DNA of 64,000 nt, taken from assembly GCF_014191875.1 (NCBI RefSeq), contig NZ_JACHXD010000001.1, positions 620,001 to 684,000 on the forward strand. The letters run 5' to 3'. Shown in pieces: positions 47,859 through 56,616 of this stretch. Position 1 is the stretch's first letter. Every line of letters starts with the position of its first letter. Source of the DNA: Pseudoduganella violacea. GTDB lineage: Bacteria > Pseudomonadota > Gammaproteobacteria > Burkholderiales > Burkholderiaceae_D. The notes beneath the pieces were generated by a model. That model did no database searches. It saw nothing but the letters and a program-made list of their open reading frames with translations, and had not been told where the DNA came from. The position numbers were made by a program, and so were the translations under genes.

Positions 47859-49595
47859 ATGGATATCAATAAACGTACCATCCTGTGGATCGTATTCTCC
47901 GTATCGCTCGTCTTCCTGTGGAACGAGTGGATGATCTCCACCGGCAAGCCATCCATGTTCGCACCGGCGCCGACCCAGACCGCGAAAGCGCCTGCGGCCA
48001 AAGCGGCCGGCCTGCCGGCCCCTAGCGCCAGCGCGACCGCCGCCACGCCAGGCGCCGCCGCCGTTGACGGCGCCGCGCCGTTCAAGAGCGAAATCATCAC
48101 CATCACCACCGACGTGATGAAGGTCGATATCGACACCCTGGGCGGCCAGATCAAGCGTCTGGAACTGTTGAACTACAAAGCAGCCGGCAATCCGGGCTGG
48201 TTCGGCGGTTGCTTCGGCCTGTCCGAAGCCTGCAAGAGCAATCTGGATGCGCGCGCTAACGAAGTGCTGTTCCAGCAGAACGCCGCCAAAACCTATCTGG
48301 GCCAGACCGGCCTGGTCGGCGCGCCTGGTCTGCCGAACCACAACACCGGCTTCGTCGCCAAGCCTGGCGTGCGCACGCTGGCCAACGGCAACCAAGTGCA
48401 GCTGGTGCTGGAAGCGGAGCAGGGCGGCGTCAAACTGACCAAGACCCTGACCTTCAAGCGCGGCGACTATGTGGTCGACGTGCGCCACGACGTGACCAAT
48501 ACCGGCGCGGCGCCGCTGACGCCGGAGCTGTACCTGCAGCTGGTCCACGACGGCAACAAGCCGCCTGAATCGTCCTGGTTTAACAGCAGCTTCACCGGCC
48601 CGACCCTGTACACCGACGCCGACAAGTACAAGAAGCTGAGCTTCGAGAAGATCGAGAAGGAAGACAAGACCCAGAAGGAAAATCCGGGCAAGCCTTTCAC
48701 GCCGGATCATCCGACCAAGGCTGACAGCGGCTGGATCGCGATCTCGCAGCACTTCTTCGTGTCGGCCTTCGTGCCGCAAGCGAAAGCCGCGCGCGACATC
48801 TTCACCAAGAAAGTGGACACCAATCTGTACGCCATTGGCGTGGTGCAGCCGCTGGGCACTCTGGCGCCAGGCGCCACCGTGTCCAACACGGCCCAGCTCT
48901 ACTCCGGTCCGCAGAACGAAAAAGCGCTGGAAAAAGTCTCGCCCGGCCTGGAGCTGGTGAAGGACTACGGCATGCTGACCATCATCGCCAAGCCGATGTA
49001 CTGGGTGATGGAACACCTGCATAGCGCGCTGGGTAACTGGGGCTGGACCATCATCGCCTTCACCATCCTGATCAAGCTGGTGTTCTTCCCGCTGTCGGCC
49101 GCCAGCTACCGCAGCATGGCCAAGATGAAGGTGGTCACGCCGAAGATGACGGAAATCCGCGAGCGCTACAAAGGCGATCCGCAGAAGATGAACCAGGCCA
49201 TGATGGAGCTGTACAAAACCGAGAAGATCAATCCTCTCGGCGGCTGCCTGCCGATCCTGGTGCAGATGCCGGTCTTCATCGCCCTGTACTGGGTGCTGAA
49301 CGCCTCGGTCGAAATGCGCGGCGCGCCCTGGGTGGGCTGGATCACCGACCTGACCCAGCACGATCCATGGGCCATTCTGCCGGTGCTGTACGCGATCTCC
49401 ATGTTCATCACCACCAAATTGAACCCGCAGCCGGCCGATCCGGTGCAGGCCAAGATGATGCTGTTCATGCCGCTGGCCTTCTCGCTGATGTTCTTCTTCT
49501 TCCCATCCGGCCTGGTGCTGTACTGGGTTGTGAACAACGTGCTCTCGATCGCCCAGCAATGGGTCATCACCCGCAAATACGGCGCCGCCAAGTAA
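47859..49595 (+). CDS. yidC: Membrane protein insertase YidC
   Basis: 578 residues from ATG 47859 (MDINKRTILWIVFSVSLVFLWNEW); 11 extra codons upstream are not conserved. TM1 (~8-26) is followed by an Ala/Pro-rich linker (~35-75), the large periplasmic P1 beta-domain (~75-370) and the conserved five-helix Oxa1 region (~375-560). The hydrophilic groove Arg is in the segment AASYRSMAKMKVVTPKMTEIRERYKGDPQKM, and QMPVFIALYWVL and WVVNNVLSIAQQWVITRK close the protein. It inserts and folds inner-membrane proteins alone or with SecYEG. An intrinsic terminator follows. Confidence 0.98.
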   Translation: MDINKRTILWIVFSVSLVFLWNEWMISTGKPSMFAPAPTQTAKAPAAKAAGLPAPSASATAATPGAAAVDGAAPFKSEIITITTDVMKVDIDTLGGQIKRLELLNYKAAGNPGWFGGCFGLSEACKSNLDARANEVLFQQNAAKTYLGQTGLVGAPGLPNHNTGFVAKPGVRTLANGNQVQLVLEAEQGGVKLTKTLTFKRGDYVVDVRHDVTNTGAAPLTPELYLQLVHDGNKPPESSWFNSSFTGPTLYTDADKYKKLSFEKIEKEDKTQKENPGKPFTPDHPTKADSGWIAISQHFFVSAFVPQAKAARDIFTKKVDTNLYAIGVVQPLGTLAPGATVSNTAQLYSGPQNEKALEKVSPGLELVKDYGMLTIIAKPMYWVMEHLHSALGNWGWTIIAFTILIKLVFFPLSAASYRSMAKMKVVTPKMTEIRERYKGDPQKMNQAMMELYKTEKINPLGGCLPILVQMPVFIALYWVLNASVEMRGAPWVGWITDLTQHDPWAILPVLYAISMFITTKLNPQPADPVQAKMMLFMPLAFSLMFFFFPSGLVLYWVVNNVLSIAQQWVITRKYGAAK

Positions 49596-49615
49596 GCCTG
49601 GCCGGTGTGTTGCAG

Positions 49616-49645
49616 AAAAACCCGTGCCAGGCACGGGTTTTTTTT
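49616..49645 (+). terminator. Intrinsic terminator after yidC
   Basis: AAAAACCCGTGC-CAG-GCACGGGTTTTTTTT forms a stem with a 3-nt loop and an eight-T tract, 21 bp after the yidC stop and just before the mnmE start. Confidence 0.9.
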
Positions 49646-49663
49646 ATCATCTAGAATTCCGCT

Positions 49664-51043
49664 ATGAATCTCGACACTTCCCCCATCGCGGCAATCGCCA
49701 CGGCCCCCGGACGCGGCGGCATCGGCGTGGTGCGCGCCTCCGGCAAAAACCTCAACGGCCTGGCCCAGGCCCTGTTTGGCGCCACCGCCCTGCAGCCGCG
49801 CCACGCTACCTACATCCCCTTCAAGAACGCCGACGGCAGCATCATCGACCAGGGCATCGCCATCTATTTCAAGGGGCCGCACTCCTATACCGGCGAAGAC
49901 GTGCTGGAATTGCAAGGCCACGGCGGCCCGGTCGTGCTGCAGATGCTGCTGGCGCGCGTGCTGGAGGCGGGGCAGGAATACGGCCTGCGCCTGGCCGAGC
50001 CGGGCGAATTCACGCGCCGGGCTTATATGAACGACAAGCTTGACCTGGCCCAGGCCGAGGCGGTGGCCGATCTGATCGACGCCTCCACCGAAGCGGCGGC
50101 CAAGTCGGCCTCGCAATCGCTGTCCGGCGCGTTCTCGCAGACCATCCACGCCCTGGTGGAGCGCGTCACCCACCTGCGCATGCTGGTGGAGGCCACGCTC
50201 GACTTTCCGGAAGAGGAAATCGACTTCCTCGAAAAATCCGACGCGCGCGGCCAGCTCAAAGGCATCGTGGAAGCGCTCGACCAGGTGTTCCGCCAGGCTT
50301 CGCAAGGCGCGCTGCTGCGCGAAGGCTTGAACGTGGTGCTGGTGGGCCAGCCGAATGTGGGCAAGTCCTCGCTGCTGAACGCCTTGGCCGGCGCCGACGT
50401 CGCCATCGTCACGCCGATCGCCGGCACCACGCGCGACAAGGTCAGCGAAACCATCCAGATCGAAGGCATCCCGCTCAACATCATCGACACCGCCGGCATC
50501 CGCAGCCATGACGAAGCGGTGGACGTGGTCGAGCGCATCGGCATCGAACGCACCTGGGGCGAAGTGGGCAAGGCCGACGTCATCCTGCACCTGCTGGACG
50601 CCGATCACGGCCCGACCCGCGCCGACGAGGCCATGGTCGAAGCCTTCCCGGCCGGCGTGCCGGTGCTGCGCGTGTGGAACAAGATCGACCTGTCCGGCCA
50701 CAAGCCGTCGGTGGATGAAATGTCCGACGCCACCCATGTGTATTTGTCGGCCAACGAGAAGCTCGGCATCGACCTGCTGCGCGGCGAACTGCTGCGCATC
50801 GCCGGTTGGCAGCAGACCGGCGAATCGCTCTATTTGGCGCGCGAACGCCACCTGATCGCCCTGCGCTCGGCCTCGCGCCACCTCGACCTGGCCGGCCAGC
50901 ATGCCGCCCAGACCGACCAGTCGCTCGACCTCTTTGCCGAGGAGCTGCGCCTGGCCCAGGTCCAGCTCTCCAGCATCACCGGCGCCTTCTCCTCCGACGA
51001 CCTGCTCGGCGTGATCTTCAGCCGCTTCTGCATCGGAAAATAG
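49664..51043 (+). CDS. mnmE: tRNA modification GTPase MnmE
   Basis: 459 residues. MnmE with MnmG installs cmnm5 on U34 of several tRNAs. The N-terminal tetrahydrofolate-binding domain ([65 protein letters not shown]) precedes the G domain with G1 [15 protein letters not shown]2 GTTRD, G3 DTAGIR and G4 NKID. The C-terminal FCIGK with the catalytic Cys is complete. The last codons form the attachment site of the integrated element that follows. The gene remains intact because the element restores the end of the reading frame. Confidence 0.98.
   Translation: MNLDTSPIAAIATAPGRGGIGVVRASGKNLNGLAQALFGATALQPRHATYIPFKNADGSIIDQGIAIYFKGPHSYTGEDVLELQGHGGPVVLQMLLARVLEAGQEYGLRLAEPGEFTRRAYMNDKLDLAQAEAVADLIDASTEAAAKSASQSLSGAFSQTIHALVERVTHLRMLVEATLDFPEEEIDFLEKSDARGQLKGIVEALDQVFRQASQGALLREGLNVVLVGQPNVGKSSLLNALAGADVAIVTPIAGTTRDKVSETIQIEGIPLNIIDTAGIRSHDEAVDVVERIGIERTWGEVGKADVILHLLDADHGPTRADEAMVEAFPAGVPVLRVWNKIDLSGHKPSVDEMSDATHVYLSANEKLGIDLLRGELLRIAGWQQTGESLYLARERHLIALRSASRHLDLAGQHAAQTDQSLDLFAEELRLAQVQLSSITGAFSSDDLLGVIFSRFCIGK
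51024..51043 (+). repeat. attL: left attachment-site repeat overlapping the mnmE stop
   Basis: GCTTCTGCATCGGAAAATAG codes the last residues of MnmE (FCIGK, stop) and matches attR (59270-59288) over the first 12 bases. It is comparable to the TTCTGTATTGG-type repeats of SGI1 elements at the same gene. Confidence 0.78.
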
Positions 51044-51153
51044 AATCCGTTCCGGGGTGTTCCGAGGGATACCCAAAACGGGCGCTCCGCCCTTGTAATT
51101 ACTGAGTTTTGGTTCTGATGGGTTCCGGGATTTTCCGACCAGTTCCTGGCTTT

Positions 51154-51163
51154 TTTGGTACAC
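51154..51163 (+). promoter_or_regulatory. Candidate integrase arm-binding site, left end
   Basis: TTTGGTACAC, followed two bases later by TTGGCACAC. A same-orientation pair (TTTGGTACAC plus TTAGGTACAC) occurs at 59189-59210 near the other end of the element. Repeated sites inside both ends are typical of integrase arm or excisionase sites. Confidence 0.4.
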
Positions 51164-51217
51164 AGGTTGGCACACTGTTGAGGTATACTTAGACAACTGT
51201 GTACCTAAAGGAGCCCG

Positions 51218-52435
51218 ATGCCACGCCAAGCCACACCACTGACCGATACCAAGATCAAAGCCCTCCGGCCTAAGCTTGCGCGTTTCCGCGTGAGTGACAC
51301 AGGCGGCCTTCTCTTGGAGGTGATGCCTAGTGGCTCAAAGGTTTGGCGGTATCGCTATCAACTGCACAGCGTCCGCTATCCGGCGCTGACCATTGGCAAC
51401 TACCCTGAAATTAGCCTTGCAGACGCCCGTAAGCAGAGGGACGAGTGGGCCGCGCTGGTGGCTCGCGGTGAGTCCCCAAGGAAGGCCGTAGCGGCCTCTA
51501 AGGTGGAGAAGCTGAACACCATTCAAGCATTTGCAGCTGAATGGTTCCGCGAACAGATCAGCGACAAGTCCGATAGCTACAGCCGTAATGTAGAACGGGT
51601 ACTCAACAAGGACATATTTCCAAAATTGGGCCGTGTGCCGCTTACGGAATTGACGCCGGGTGACGTGATGGCACTTTGCGACCATATCAAATCTCGGGGC
51701 TCGCCTAAGATGGCGCTGTTCTCCCGCAACGTGTTGAAGCGCATGTACGACTTTGCGATAGCGCGACAGCTTGCGACCAGCAACCCCGCAGCAGCTCTTG
51801 TGGCTCGCTTCATCGCGACGGAGGAGAGCAGAACTCGTGTGCTGACTCCAAGCGAAATAGGCTTCGTTTTACGCTCCATATACGCGTCGGACATTCGACG
51901 CCCTTTGAAGCTGGCATTACACCTATTGTTGATAACGATGGTACGCAAGGCCGAGCTTACGGAGGCCCGTTGGCAGGAATTCAATCTGGAGCAGGGCACG
52001 TGGGACGTACCTGCCGAGCGTATGAAGAAAGACCTGCCCCACCGCGTGTATCTCTCCGCCCAAGCAGTGGAACTGCTTCAAGAGCTTCAGAAGCTCTCAG
52101 GGCGATCAGAATTCCTTTTCCCGAGCTCTCGAGGTAGCGATGATCGTCCAATCAGTAAGAGCACCTTAAATCAAGCGGTAAGAGCGCTGTCGTTGGATGT
52201 ACAGCATTTCGTGTTGCATGACTTTCGGCGCACCGCCTCTACGCACCTTCACGAAATGGGGCACTCGTCTGATGCAATTGAGAAGGCTCTTGCACACAAG
52301 GTCAGCGGTATTAAAGGGGTCTACAACCGTGCTGAATATGCCGAGCAGCGTAAACAAATTCTGCAAGCATGGGCTGATTTCGTGCAGGCTCAGGTGGCAG
52401 GGGCAAACGTCACCCCACTTTTAAAACGTGCCTAA
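51218..52435 (+). CDS. int: Tyrosine recombinase (P4-type integrase)
   Basis: 405 residues. The N-terminal DUF4102 arm-binding domain (LTDTKIKALRPKLARFRVSDTGGLLLEVMPSGSKVWRYRY) and core-binding domain precede the catalytic domain with Arg243 (MVRKAEL), His334-x-x-Arg337 (HDFRRT) and the nucleophile Tyr369 (VYNRAEY). It integrates and excises the element at the end of mnmE. It is transcribed away from attL; TATACT at 51184-51189 may be the -10 of its promoter. Start ATG 51218 follows AAAGGAG. All catalytic residues are present, so the enzyme looks functional. Confidence 0.96.
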   Translation: MPRQATPLTDTKIKALRPKLARFRVSDTGGLLLEVMPSGSKVWRYRYQLHSVRYPALTIGNYPEISLADARKQRDEWAALVARGESPRKAVAASKVEKLNTIQAFAAEWFREQISDKSDSYSRNVERVLNKDIFPKLGRVPLTELTPGDVMALCDHIKSRGSPKMALFSRNVLKRMYDFAIARQLATSNPAAALVARFIATEESRTRVLTPSEIGFVLRSIYASDIRRPLKLALHLLLITMVRKAELTEARWQEFNLEQGTWDVPAERMKKDLPHRVYLSAQAVELLQELQKLSGRSEFLFPSSRGSDDRPISKSTLNQAVRALSLDVQHFVLHDFRRTASTHLHEMGHSSDAIEKALAHKVSGIKGVYNRAEYAEQRKQILQAWADFVQAQVAGANVTPLLKRA

Positions 52436-52464
52436 GTACGCACAAGAATCAAAGGAAGATAGCA

Positions 52465-53472
52465 TTGGGTAAAGTTATATCTCGTTTGCGAGATGCTCTC
52501 GAGCGGACGAGTAAGGATGCACAGTCAGCGCTCGAGGAGTCCATTGCAGGAAGGCTCGTTCTCTACGTTAGCGTACCGGAGGGGATGGAAGTTTTCAGTG
52601 TAGATGCAAGCCATCTCAACCCGTTCACTTTACCTTCGTTTATCAAACGTTCTCGCATCCTTCCACAATCGGCCTTCGCTATGCGTGGATTACAATTTCT
52701 GGCCCTCCGACCTGATAGTGTACGCATGTTGCTGAACACGGAGATCGCTACGGCGCGTACGTTTGACGTGGGCATTCGAATCGATGCCAATGCTAATGTT
52801 CACCCGCAGAGCGCGTCAACTCAGCTTTTAATCGAAGACGCGTTCACAGTAACCACAATTGAACTGCCTAATCGCAGTTATGCAATCTACCATGCGAGCC
52901 TGAACCCCATCCATGCCCCTGAGCATCTGCAATTTCCCCAAGTCTTACGCATAACGCTCGACGACATTTATGTTGAGAATGATAGTCTCAACGAGACCAC
53001 TCACGTAATTTCACCTTTCAGAGCGGAGCTGATAACGCGGCTTCAATCGTTCCAAGGCCCGCACATCTCGTTCAGTCTGAACATGCTACGGTCGATTTTT
53101 CTGATGGAGCTAGCTGGACTTAGCACATCTTCCGCTAAAGCTCCCCAGGCTGATAGCCTCAGGCCCAAGCTCCAGTCCCATATCAAATCCGGTAATCAGG
53201 TGAATGCAGCCGCTAAGGTATTGGCGAACTCCATACAGAGCGTGCTTGAGGCCGAAGCAAATTTCGATAAACGTATACCTGAGATCGTGCATCTCTTTGA
53301 TTGTGCTGAACAATTTTGGGGCGGTGAATATGACCAATATAAATCGCGGGTCAAAGTTCCGGAAATTTCGCGCTGGCTTCAAAGAAGATTCTTGCTAGAT
53401 GATCATCCAGCCAAGGCTTGTGTCGCGCTGATTAGGCCGACGCGACAGGTAGGCAGAGTGAAAAAAGCATAG
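52465..53472 (+). CDS. Unknown 335-residue protein of the integrated element
   Basis: Starts at a TTG with AAAGGAAG upstream (GKVISRLRDALERTSKDAQSALEESIAGRLVLYVSVPEGM). No membrane segments or signal peptide. The first ~220 residues alternate strands and helices; the C-terminal part (KSGNQVNAAAKVLANSIQSVLEAEANFDKRIPEIVHLF, then ISRWLQRRFLLDDHPAKACVALIRP) is helical and could bind nucleic acid or a partner protein. I do not recognise the family. It sits 29 bp after the integrase gene on the same strand, so it may be co-expressed and serve excision, regulation or an anti-phage role; none is shown by the sequence. Confidence 0.7.
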   Translation: MGKVISRLRDALERTSKDAQSALEESIAGRLVLYVSVPEGMEVFSVDASHLNPFTLPSFIKRSRILPQSAFAMRGLQFLALRPDSVRMLLNTEIATARTFDVGIRIDANANVHPQSASTQLLIEDAFTVTTIELPNRSYAIYHASLNPIHAPEHLQFPQVLRITLDDIYVENDSLNETTHVISPFRAELITRLQSFQGPHISFSLNMLRSIFLMELAGLSTSSAKAPQADSLRPKLQSHIKSGNQVNAAAKVLANSIQSVLEAEANFDKRIPEIVHLFDCAEQFWGGEYDQYKSRVKVPEISRWLQRRFLLDDHPAKACVALIRPTRQVGRVKKA

Positions 53473-53574
53473 TCCCCAATTGCTCGAATTGTTCGCGAGC
53501 TATCTTTATCTATTCTTGCCACGTCATTGTCCCCAAGATACGGTCATTCCTAACCAAGCCATACGAGGCCTAGA

Positions 53575-53805
53575 ATGACCGTAACCTACCCTGCACTTCC
53601 GAAACTCACCGTACTGCGCCGTAAGCAAGTAGAAGACCGCACCGGGCTATCTCGCTCCACCATCTACGAGAAGATCAATAGCAGATCCCCTCGCTACGAC
53701 CCCCATTTCCCCAAACCTATTCGTCTAAGCAGTGATGCCGTCGGTTGGATCGAGGCCGAAGTTAACGCGTGGATAGCGCTGCGCGTACGGCATAGCCGGT
53801 GCTAA
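53575..53805 (+). CDS. AlpA-family excisionase/transcriptional regulator
   Basis: 76 residues with the winged-helix pattern LRRKQVEDRTGLSRSTIYEKINSRSPRYDPHFPKPIRLSSDAVGWIEAEVNAWIALRV. AlpA proteins activate integrase expression or aid excision in P4-like elements. The DPxFPKPIRLS...GW..xEV..W block is the family signature. It lies between the unknown 335-aa gene and the replication-protein gene. GTCATTC-type direct and inverted words just upstream (53545-53575) might be its own sites. Confidence 0.88.
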   Translation: MTVTYPALPKLTVLRRKQVEDRTGLSRSTIYEKINSRSPRYDPHFPKPIRLSSDAVGWIEAEVNAWIALRVRHSRC

Positions 53806-53842
53806 CTTCCTACTAGCGCCAGCGATAGATACCTGATTGGCG

Positions 53843-53878
53843 GCACAAGTTACTTGATCTGAGCACAAGTTAGGTGAT
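53843..53878 (+). promoter_or_regulatory. Iteron-like direct repeats upstream of the replication-protein gene
   Basis: GCACAAGTTACTTGAT (53843-53858) and GCACAAGTTAGGTGAT (53863-53878) repeat with a 20-bp period, with a further CCTGATTGG-like half site just upstream. They sit in the 308-bp gap 53806-54113, whose remainder is AT-rich and shows no gene. The helical phasing suggests binding of two protein molecules on one DNA face. Confidence 0.45.
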
Positions 53879-54113
53879 TGCAACCACTTCCCTTGCTTCC
53901 TGGCTAACAACATCCTTTCGTAAACCGGTTTTTTTGAGGTGATATGTGGTCGTAAATTTCTGGAATCAAATAAGTCCGTATATCTGAAAATCCAAAATTT
54001 CGCCCAATAGCGGCCTCAGCGCTATAAAAAATCCGTCATATTGGCTGGCGCTAGGGATCGGCAATTTTGGTTTTTAATATTATTTAAGAGAGACGACCCA
54101 ACACGATTTAAAC

Positions 54114-55238
54114 ATGAACATCCAACAGAATGATAACAGCTTTAGAGCTCATGCAGGCGATGATATATCCGTCAAGGCAATGTATCAACAGATCACTTTT
54201 GATCTAGATCTTGACCTTCTAACAGGAAATCCCGAAATTATGGAAATCACAGAAGGATTTCTAAATCCATTAGTAAAGATAGAAGAATTTGTGCACAGAG
54301 CAATTGAATCAAACGATCCTATCTATAACTTCGGAATCATAGATCCCTACGATCCTGAGGTTGGTCTAAGCGAGTTGGGACAAGCTATCATTCCATTCTT
54401 TTCTTCTATGGCCGAGTGTTACGATACCAGATTTGATTACAGCGAATACGTTAACGCGTTCTTTCAATCGCTAACGACTCAATATAAAAATTTCAATTTG
54501 AGTTATGGAGGCTTGCTTCTTGATATCCCTGGCGAAGTAAGAACGGAATTCTTTAACGGATTGGTTACAAAAATCCGAGAGACATGTTCCACAAAAGACT
54601 TTGCAAGAAAAATCGTGTTACGTAGATTTAAGTCAAAAGAAAATTACAACCGTGCTTTAGATTTTATTGAGGCGCTGTTTAAAAAGACGTCAAGAATACT
54701 AGTGCTACGAGTCGATTTTGGATATAGAGCTGCTGTGCGTGGCGAAATTAACGAGATATCCGCCGCGAAGCATAGGGACGATTTTCTTAACAATACTCGC
54801 TCTAATGCGGTTTTCAAAAACCTACTTGGATATATTTGGAAATTTGAGTATGGCAAAACGAAAGGCCATCATTATCATTTTGCCTTTTTCTACGACGGAG
54901 CTCGGGTTTGGAAGGACTCATTTAGAGCTGACCAGATAGGTAAGTGTTGGGAAAAGATCACGCGAGGATGGGGAACTTACTACAACTGCAATCGCAGTAA
55001 ATGCAAGTATAAATACATCGGCATCGGAATGATAAACCACGACGATATCGAAATGCGAGAAAATTTAAAAAAGGCCGTTAGCTATTTAACGAAGAAAGAC
55101 CAGTACCTAAGGAAGAGACTCTCAAAAAAAATGAAGACTTTTCAGACCAGTAATTTTCCAAAATTTTCTGACAGTCGTGTCGGACGGCCCAGGAGAAGCA
55201 TTGATAGCGCTTCTCCTGATGTGGGAATTAAGTATTAG
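54114..55238 (+). CDS. Inovirus-Gp2/YagK-YfjJ family protein, probable rolling-circle-type replication initiator
   Basis: 374 residues, AT-rich. The C-terminal half matches the YagK/YfjJ/inovirus Gp2 pattern: LRVDFGYRAAVRGEI, YIWKFEYGKTKGHHYHFAFFYDGARVWKD, IGKCWEKITRGWGTYYNCN, IGIGMINHDDIEMRENLKKAVSYLTKKDQYLRKR and a closing GRPRRS. His253-x-His255 within GHHYHF is an HUH-like metal motif, and the later KKDQYLR includes a Tyr that could be the nicking residue. Inovirus Gp2 initiates rolling-circle replication; here it suggests the excised element replicates. The N-terminal ~170 residues are not recognisable. Overlaps the convergent lipoprotein gene by 11 bp. Confidence 0.75.
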   Translation: MNIQQNDNSFRAHAGDDISVKAMYQQITFDLDLDLLTGNPEIMEITEGFLNPLVKIEEFVHRAIESNDPIYNFGIIDPYDPEVGLSELGQAIIPFFSSMAECYDTRFDYSEYVNAFFQSLTTQYKNFNLSYGGLLLDIPGEVRTEFFNGLVTKIRETCSTKDFARKIVLRRFKSKENYNRALDFIEALFKKTSRILVLRVDFGYRAAVRGEINEISAAKHRDDFLNNTRSNAVFKNLLGYIWKFEYGKTKGHHYHFAFFYDGARVWKDSFRADQIGKCWEKITRGWGTYYNCNRSKCKYKYIGIGMINHDDIEMRENLKKAVSYLTKKDQYLRKRLSKKMKTFQTSNFPKFSDSRVGRPRRSIDSASPDVGIKY

Positions 55239-56082
55239 GCTTCTTGCCTTGATCACACCATGTTTTCCATTCATCAGTTTGCTCGGATGAAATAGGTGCG
55301 TCGCTGCCTTTTTCTTTGTGGAATGCCGCTATCCAAGCACCTAGGCAATCTACTGAGTTCGTTTCAGTTTGTGCTGGTTTATCTTGATAATCTTGCGCTA
55401 CGCCGTTATTCCACATAGTTTTTTCTGCAACTGAACCATTCGCGTTATAGCGAATGGTCTCACCTTGATATTTCCCATTAACGAGATTTCCTTCAAAAAT
55501 AGCCTTGCCGCTATTTTCATCCAACGCGGTCTCGCTGCCATTTAGCACACCATTTTCGAACTTGACTTTGTAGATTGGATTTCCCGTGGTGAAACCATAA
55601 ATGATGAGCAGGCCGCTGGCTTTGCCGTCCAGGTAGTCTACATCAGCGAGGCGAACGTCTTTTCTGAAAGCATAGTAAAAAGTTGCTTTGCCGTCGATTA
55701 CCCCATTTTTAAAATTCATTTTGATAATGCGGTTTCCAGAGGGAACCGATTTACAAGATGTTTCTCCATTGAGAACTCCATCAACGCTAGAAGTGTCGCA
55801 AAGAACGGTGTCATGCCCAACGGAAAGTGATTCCGTATAGATTAGATTGTTTATGTCTTTGTTACCGGTAGCCTTTGCAATTAAATTTACGACCGGTACG
55901 ATTTCACTATAAGGCAGCTTGCCCAGAGGGATATTCGTTATTTTCCCGCTGAAGCCTTCGTTTTTTCCAATTTGATAAATTTTGTTATTTGCGATTTCCG
56001 AATTTCGCGAATCTAGAGTGTCGTTACATGCACTCAGCGCAAAGCTCAAGAGGATCAGGGGGAGTGCAGCCAGCTTCCGCAT
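55228..56082 (-). CDS. Lipoprotein with MORN/YwqK-like repeats (element cargo)
   Basis: 284 residues from the ATG at 56082 (MRKLAALPLILLSFALSACNDT, lipobox LSAC), preceded by GGAAAGGAAG; the open frame upstream is not conserved sequence. Mature protein holds repeated 'G-x-x-x-G-x-x-x-x-Y' hairpins (FKNGVIDGKATFYY, YLDGKASGLLIIYG, FENGVLNGSETALD, LVNGKYQGETIRYN) as in MORN and YwqK antitoxin-like proteins. Ends EWKTWCDQGKKPNT. It is the only minus-strand gene of the element, a cargo-type position. The role may be surface exclusion, envelope protection or immunity; nothing in the sequence decides. Confidence 0.75.
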   Translation of the reverse strand: MRKLAALPLILLSFALSACNDTLDSRNSEIANNKIYQIGKNEGFSGKITNIPLGKLPYSEIVPVVNLIAKATGNKDINNLIYTESLSVGHDTVLCDTSSVDGVLNGETSCKSVPSGNRIIKMNFKNGVIDGKATFYYAFRKDVRLADVDYLDGKASGLLIIYGFTTGNPIYKVKFENGVLNGSETALDENSGKAIFEGNLVNGKYQGETIRYNANGSVAEKTMWNNGVAQDYQDKPAQTETNSVDCLGAWIAAFHKEKGSDAPISSEQTDEWKTWCDQGKKPNT

Positions 56083-56174
56083 TTGCTTCCTTTCCGGGCA
56101 GTTATAAAGACGGCAGCGCCAAATGGGTCGTAAATGCCGTGGTCGTTCTTGCATCATAGCGACACCATTGCGTA

Positions 56175-56420
56175 ATGGCAAGAGTCTCCGCAAAACAAGA
56201 TAAAGATGGGCAGCTAGTCCTGCTAGGGGCTGCCATTCGTGGCCGTCGAGTGTCGCTAACGCTCTCCCAAGAGGCACTTGCGGACTACGCCGAGATAGAC
56301 CGCTCTCACATGGGCAAGATCGAACGTGGCGAACGGAACGTCACAATTCTGAACATCATCAAAATCGCTACCGCACTGGGTTGTTCTCCATCAGAGCTAC
56401 TGCGCAGTGCAGGCCTGTGA
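56175..56420 (+). CDS. XRE-family helix-turn-helix regulator, possible R-M controller
   Basis: 81 residues: LLGAAIRGRRVSLTLSQEALADYAEIDRSHMGKIERGERNVTILNIIKIATALGCSPSELLRSAGL, a complete HTH_3 domain with the recognition helix near RSHMGKIERG. The size and the position 196 bp upstream of a restriction-modification gene are those of C (controller) proteins that delay restriction until methylation is complete. It could also be the element's lysogeny-type repressor. The promoter of the next gene (TATAAT at 56480) lies between the two. Confidence 0.88.
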   Translation: MARVSAKQDKDGQLVLLGAAIRGRRVSLTLSQEALADYAEIDRSHMGKIERGERNVTILNIIKIATALGCSPSELLRSAGL

Positions 56421-56479
56421 GGATTGCTTGTGGTTGCAATAGTTGCTATCCAGTCCTGAAAAATCTGTTGCAAGCCGTG

Positions 56480-56485
56480 TATAAT
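56480..56485 (+). promoter_or_regulatory. Candidate -10 element for the R-M-S gene
   Basis: TATAAT, the consensus -10 hexamer, 132 bp upstream of the start codon at 56617. A good -35 at 17 bp is not visible (CTGAAA-like sequence only), consistent with a promoter that needs an activator such as the XRE protein upstream. Confidence 0.4.
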
Positions 56486-56616
56486 CACGAGCAACTTGGT
56501 GTCCCTCGAACGGCATGAGAAGTGCATCGATTTTTCAAAGCCCAGAGCCACCCCCTCCCTAAGCAAAACATATTTCCATTCGATTAATTCGGTGGCGAAT
56601 TTAATGATGTAAATAA

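Noticed and set aside
51044..51217. tRNA gene as the attachment site of the integrated element
   Set aside because: No cloverleaf can be drawn; the repeated 12-mer belongs to the mnmE 3' end instead.
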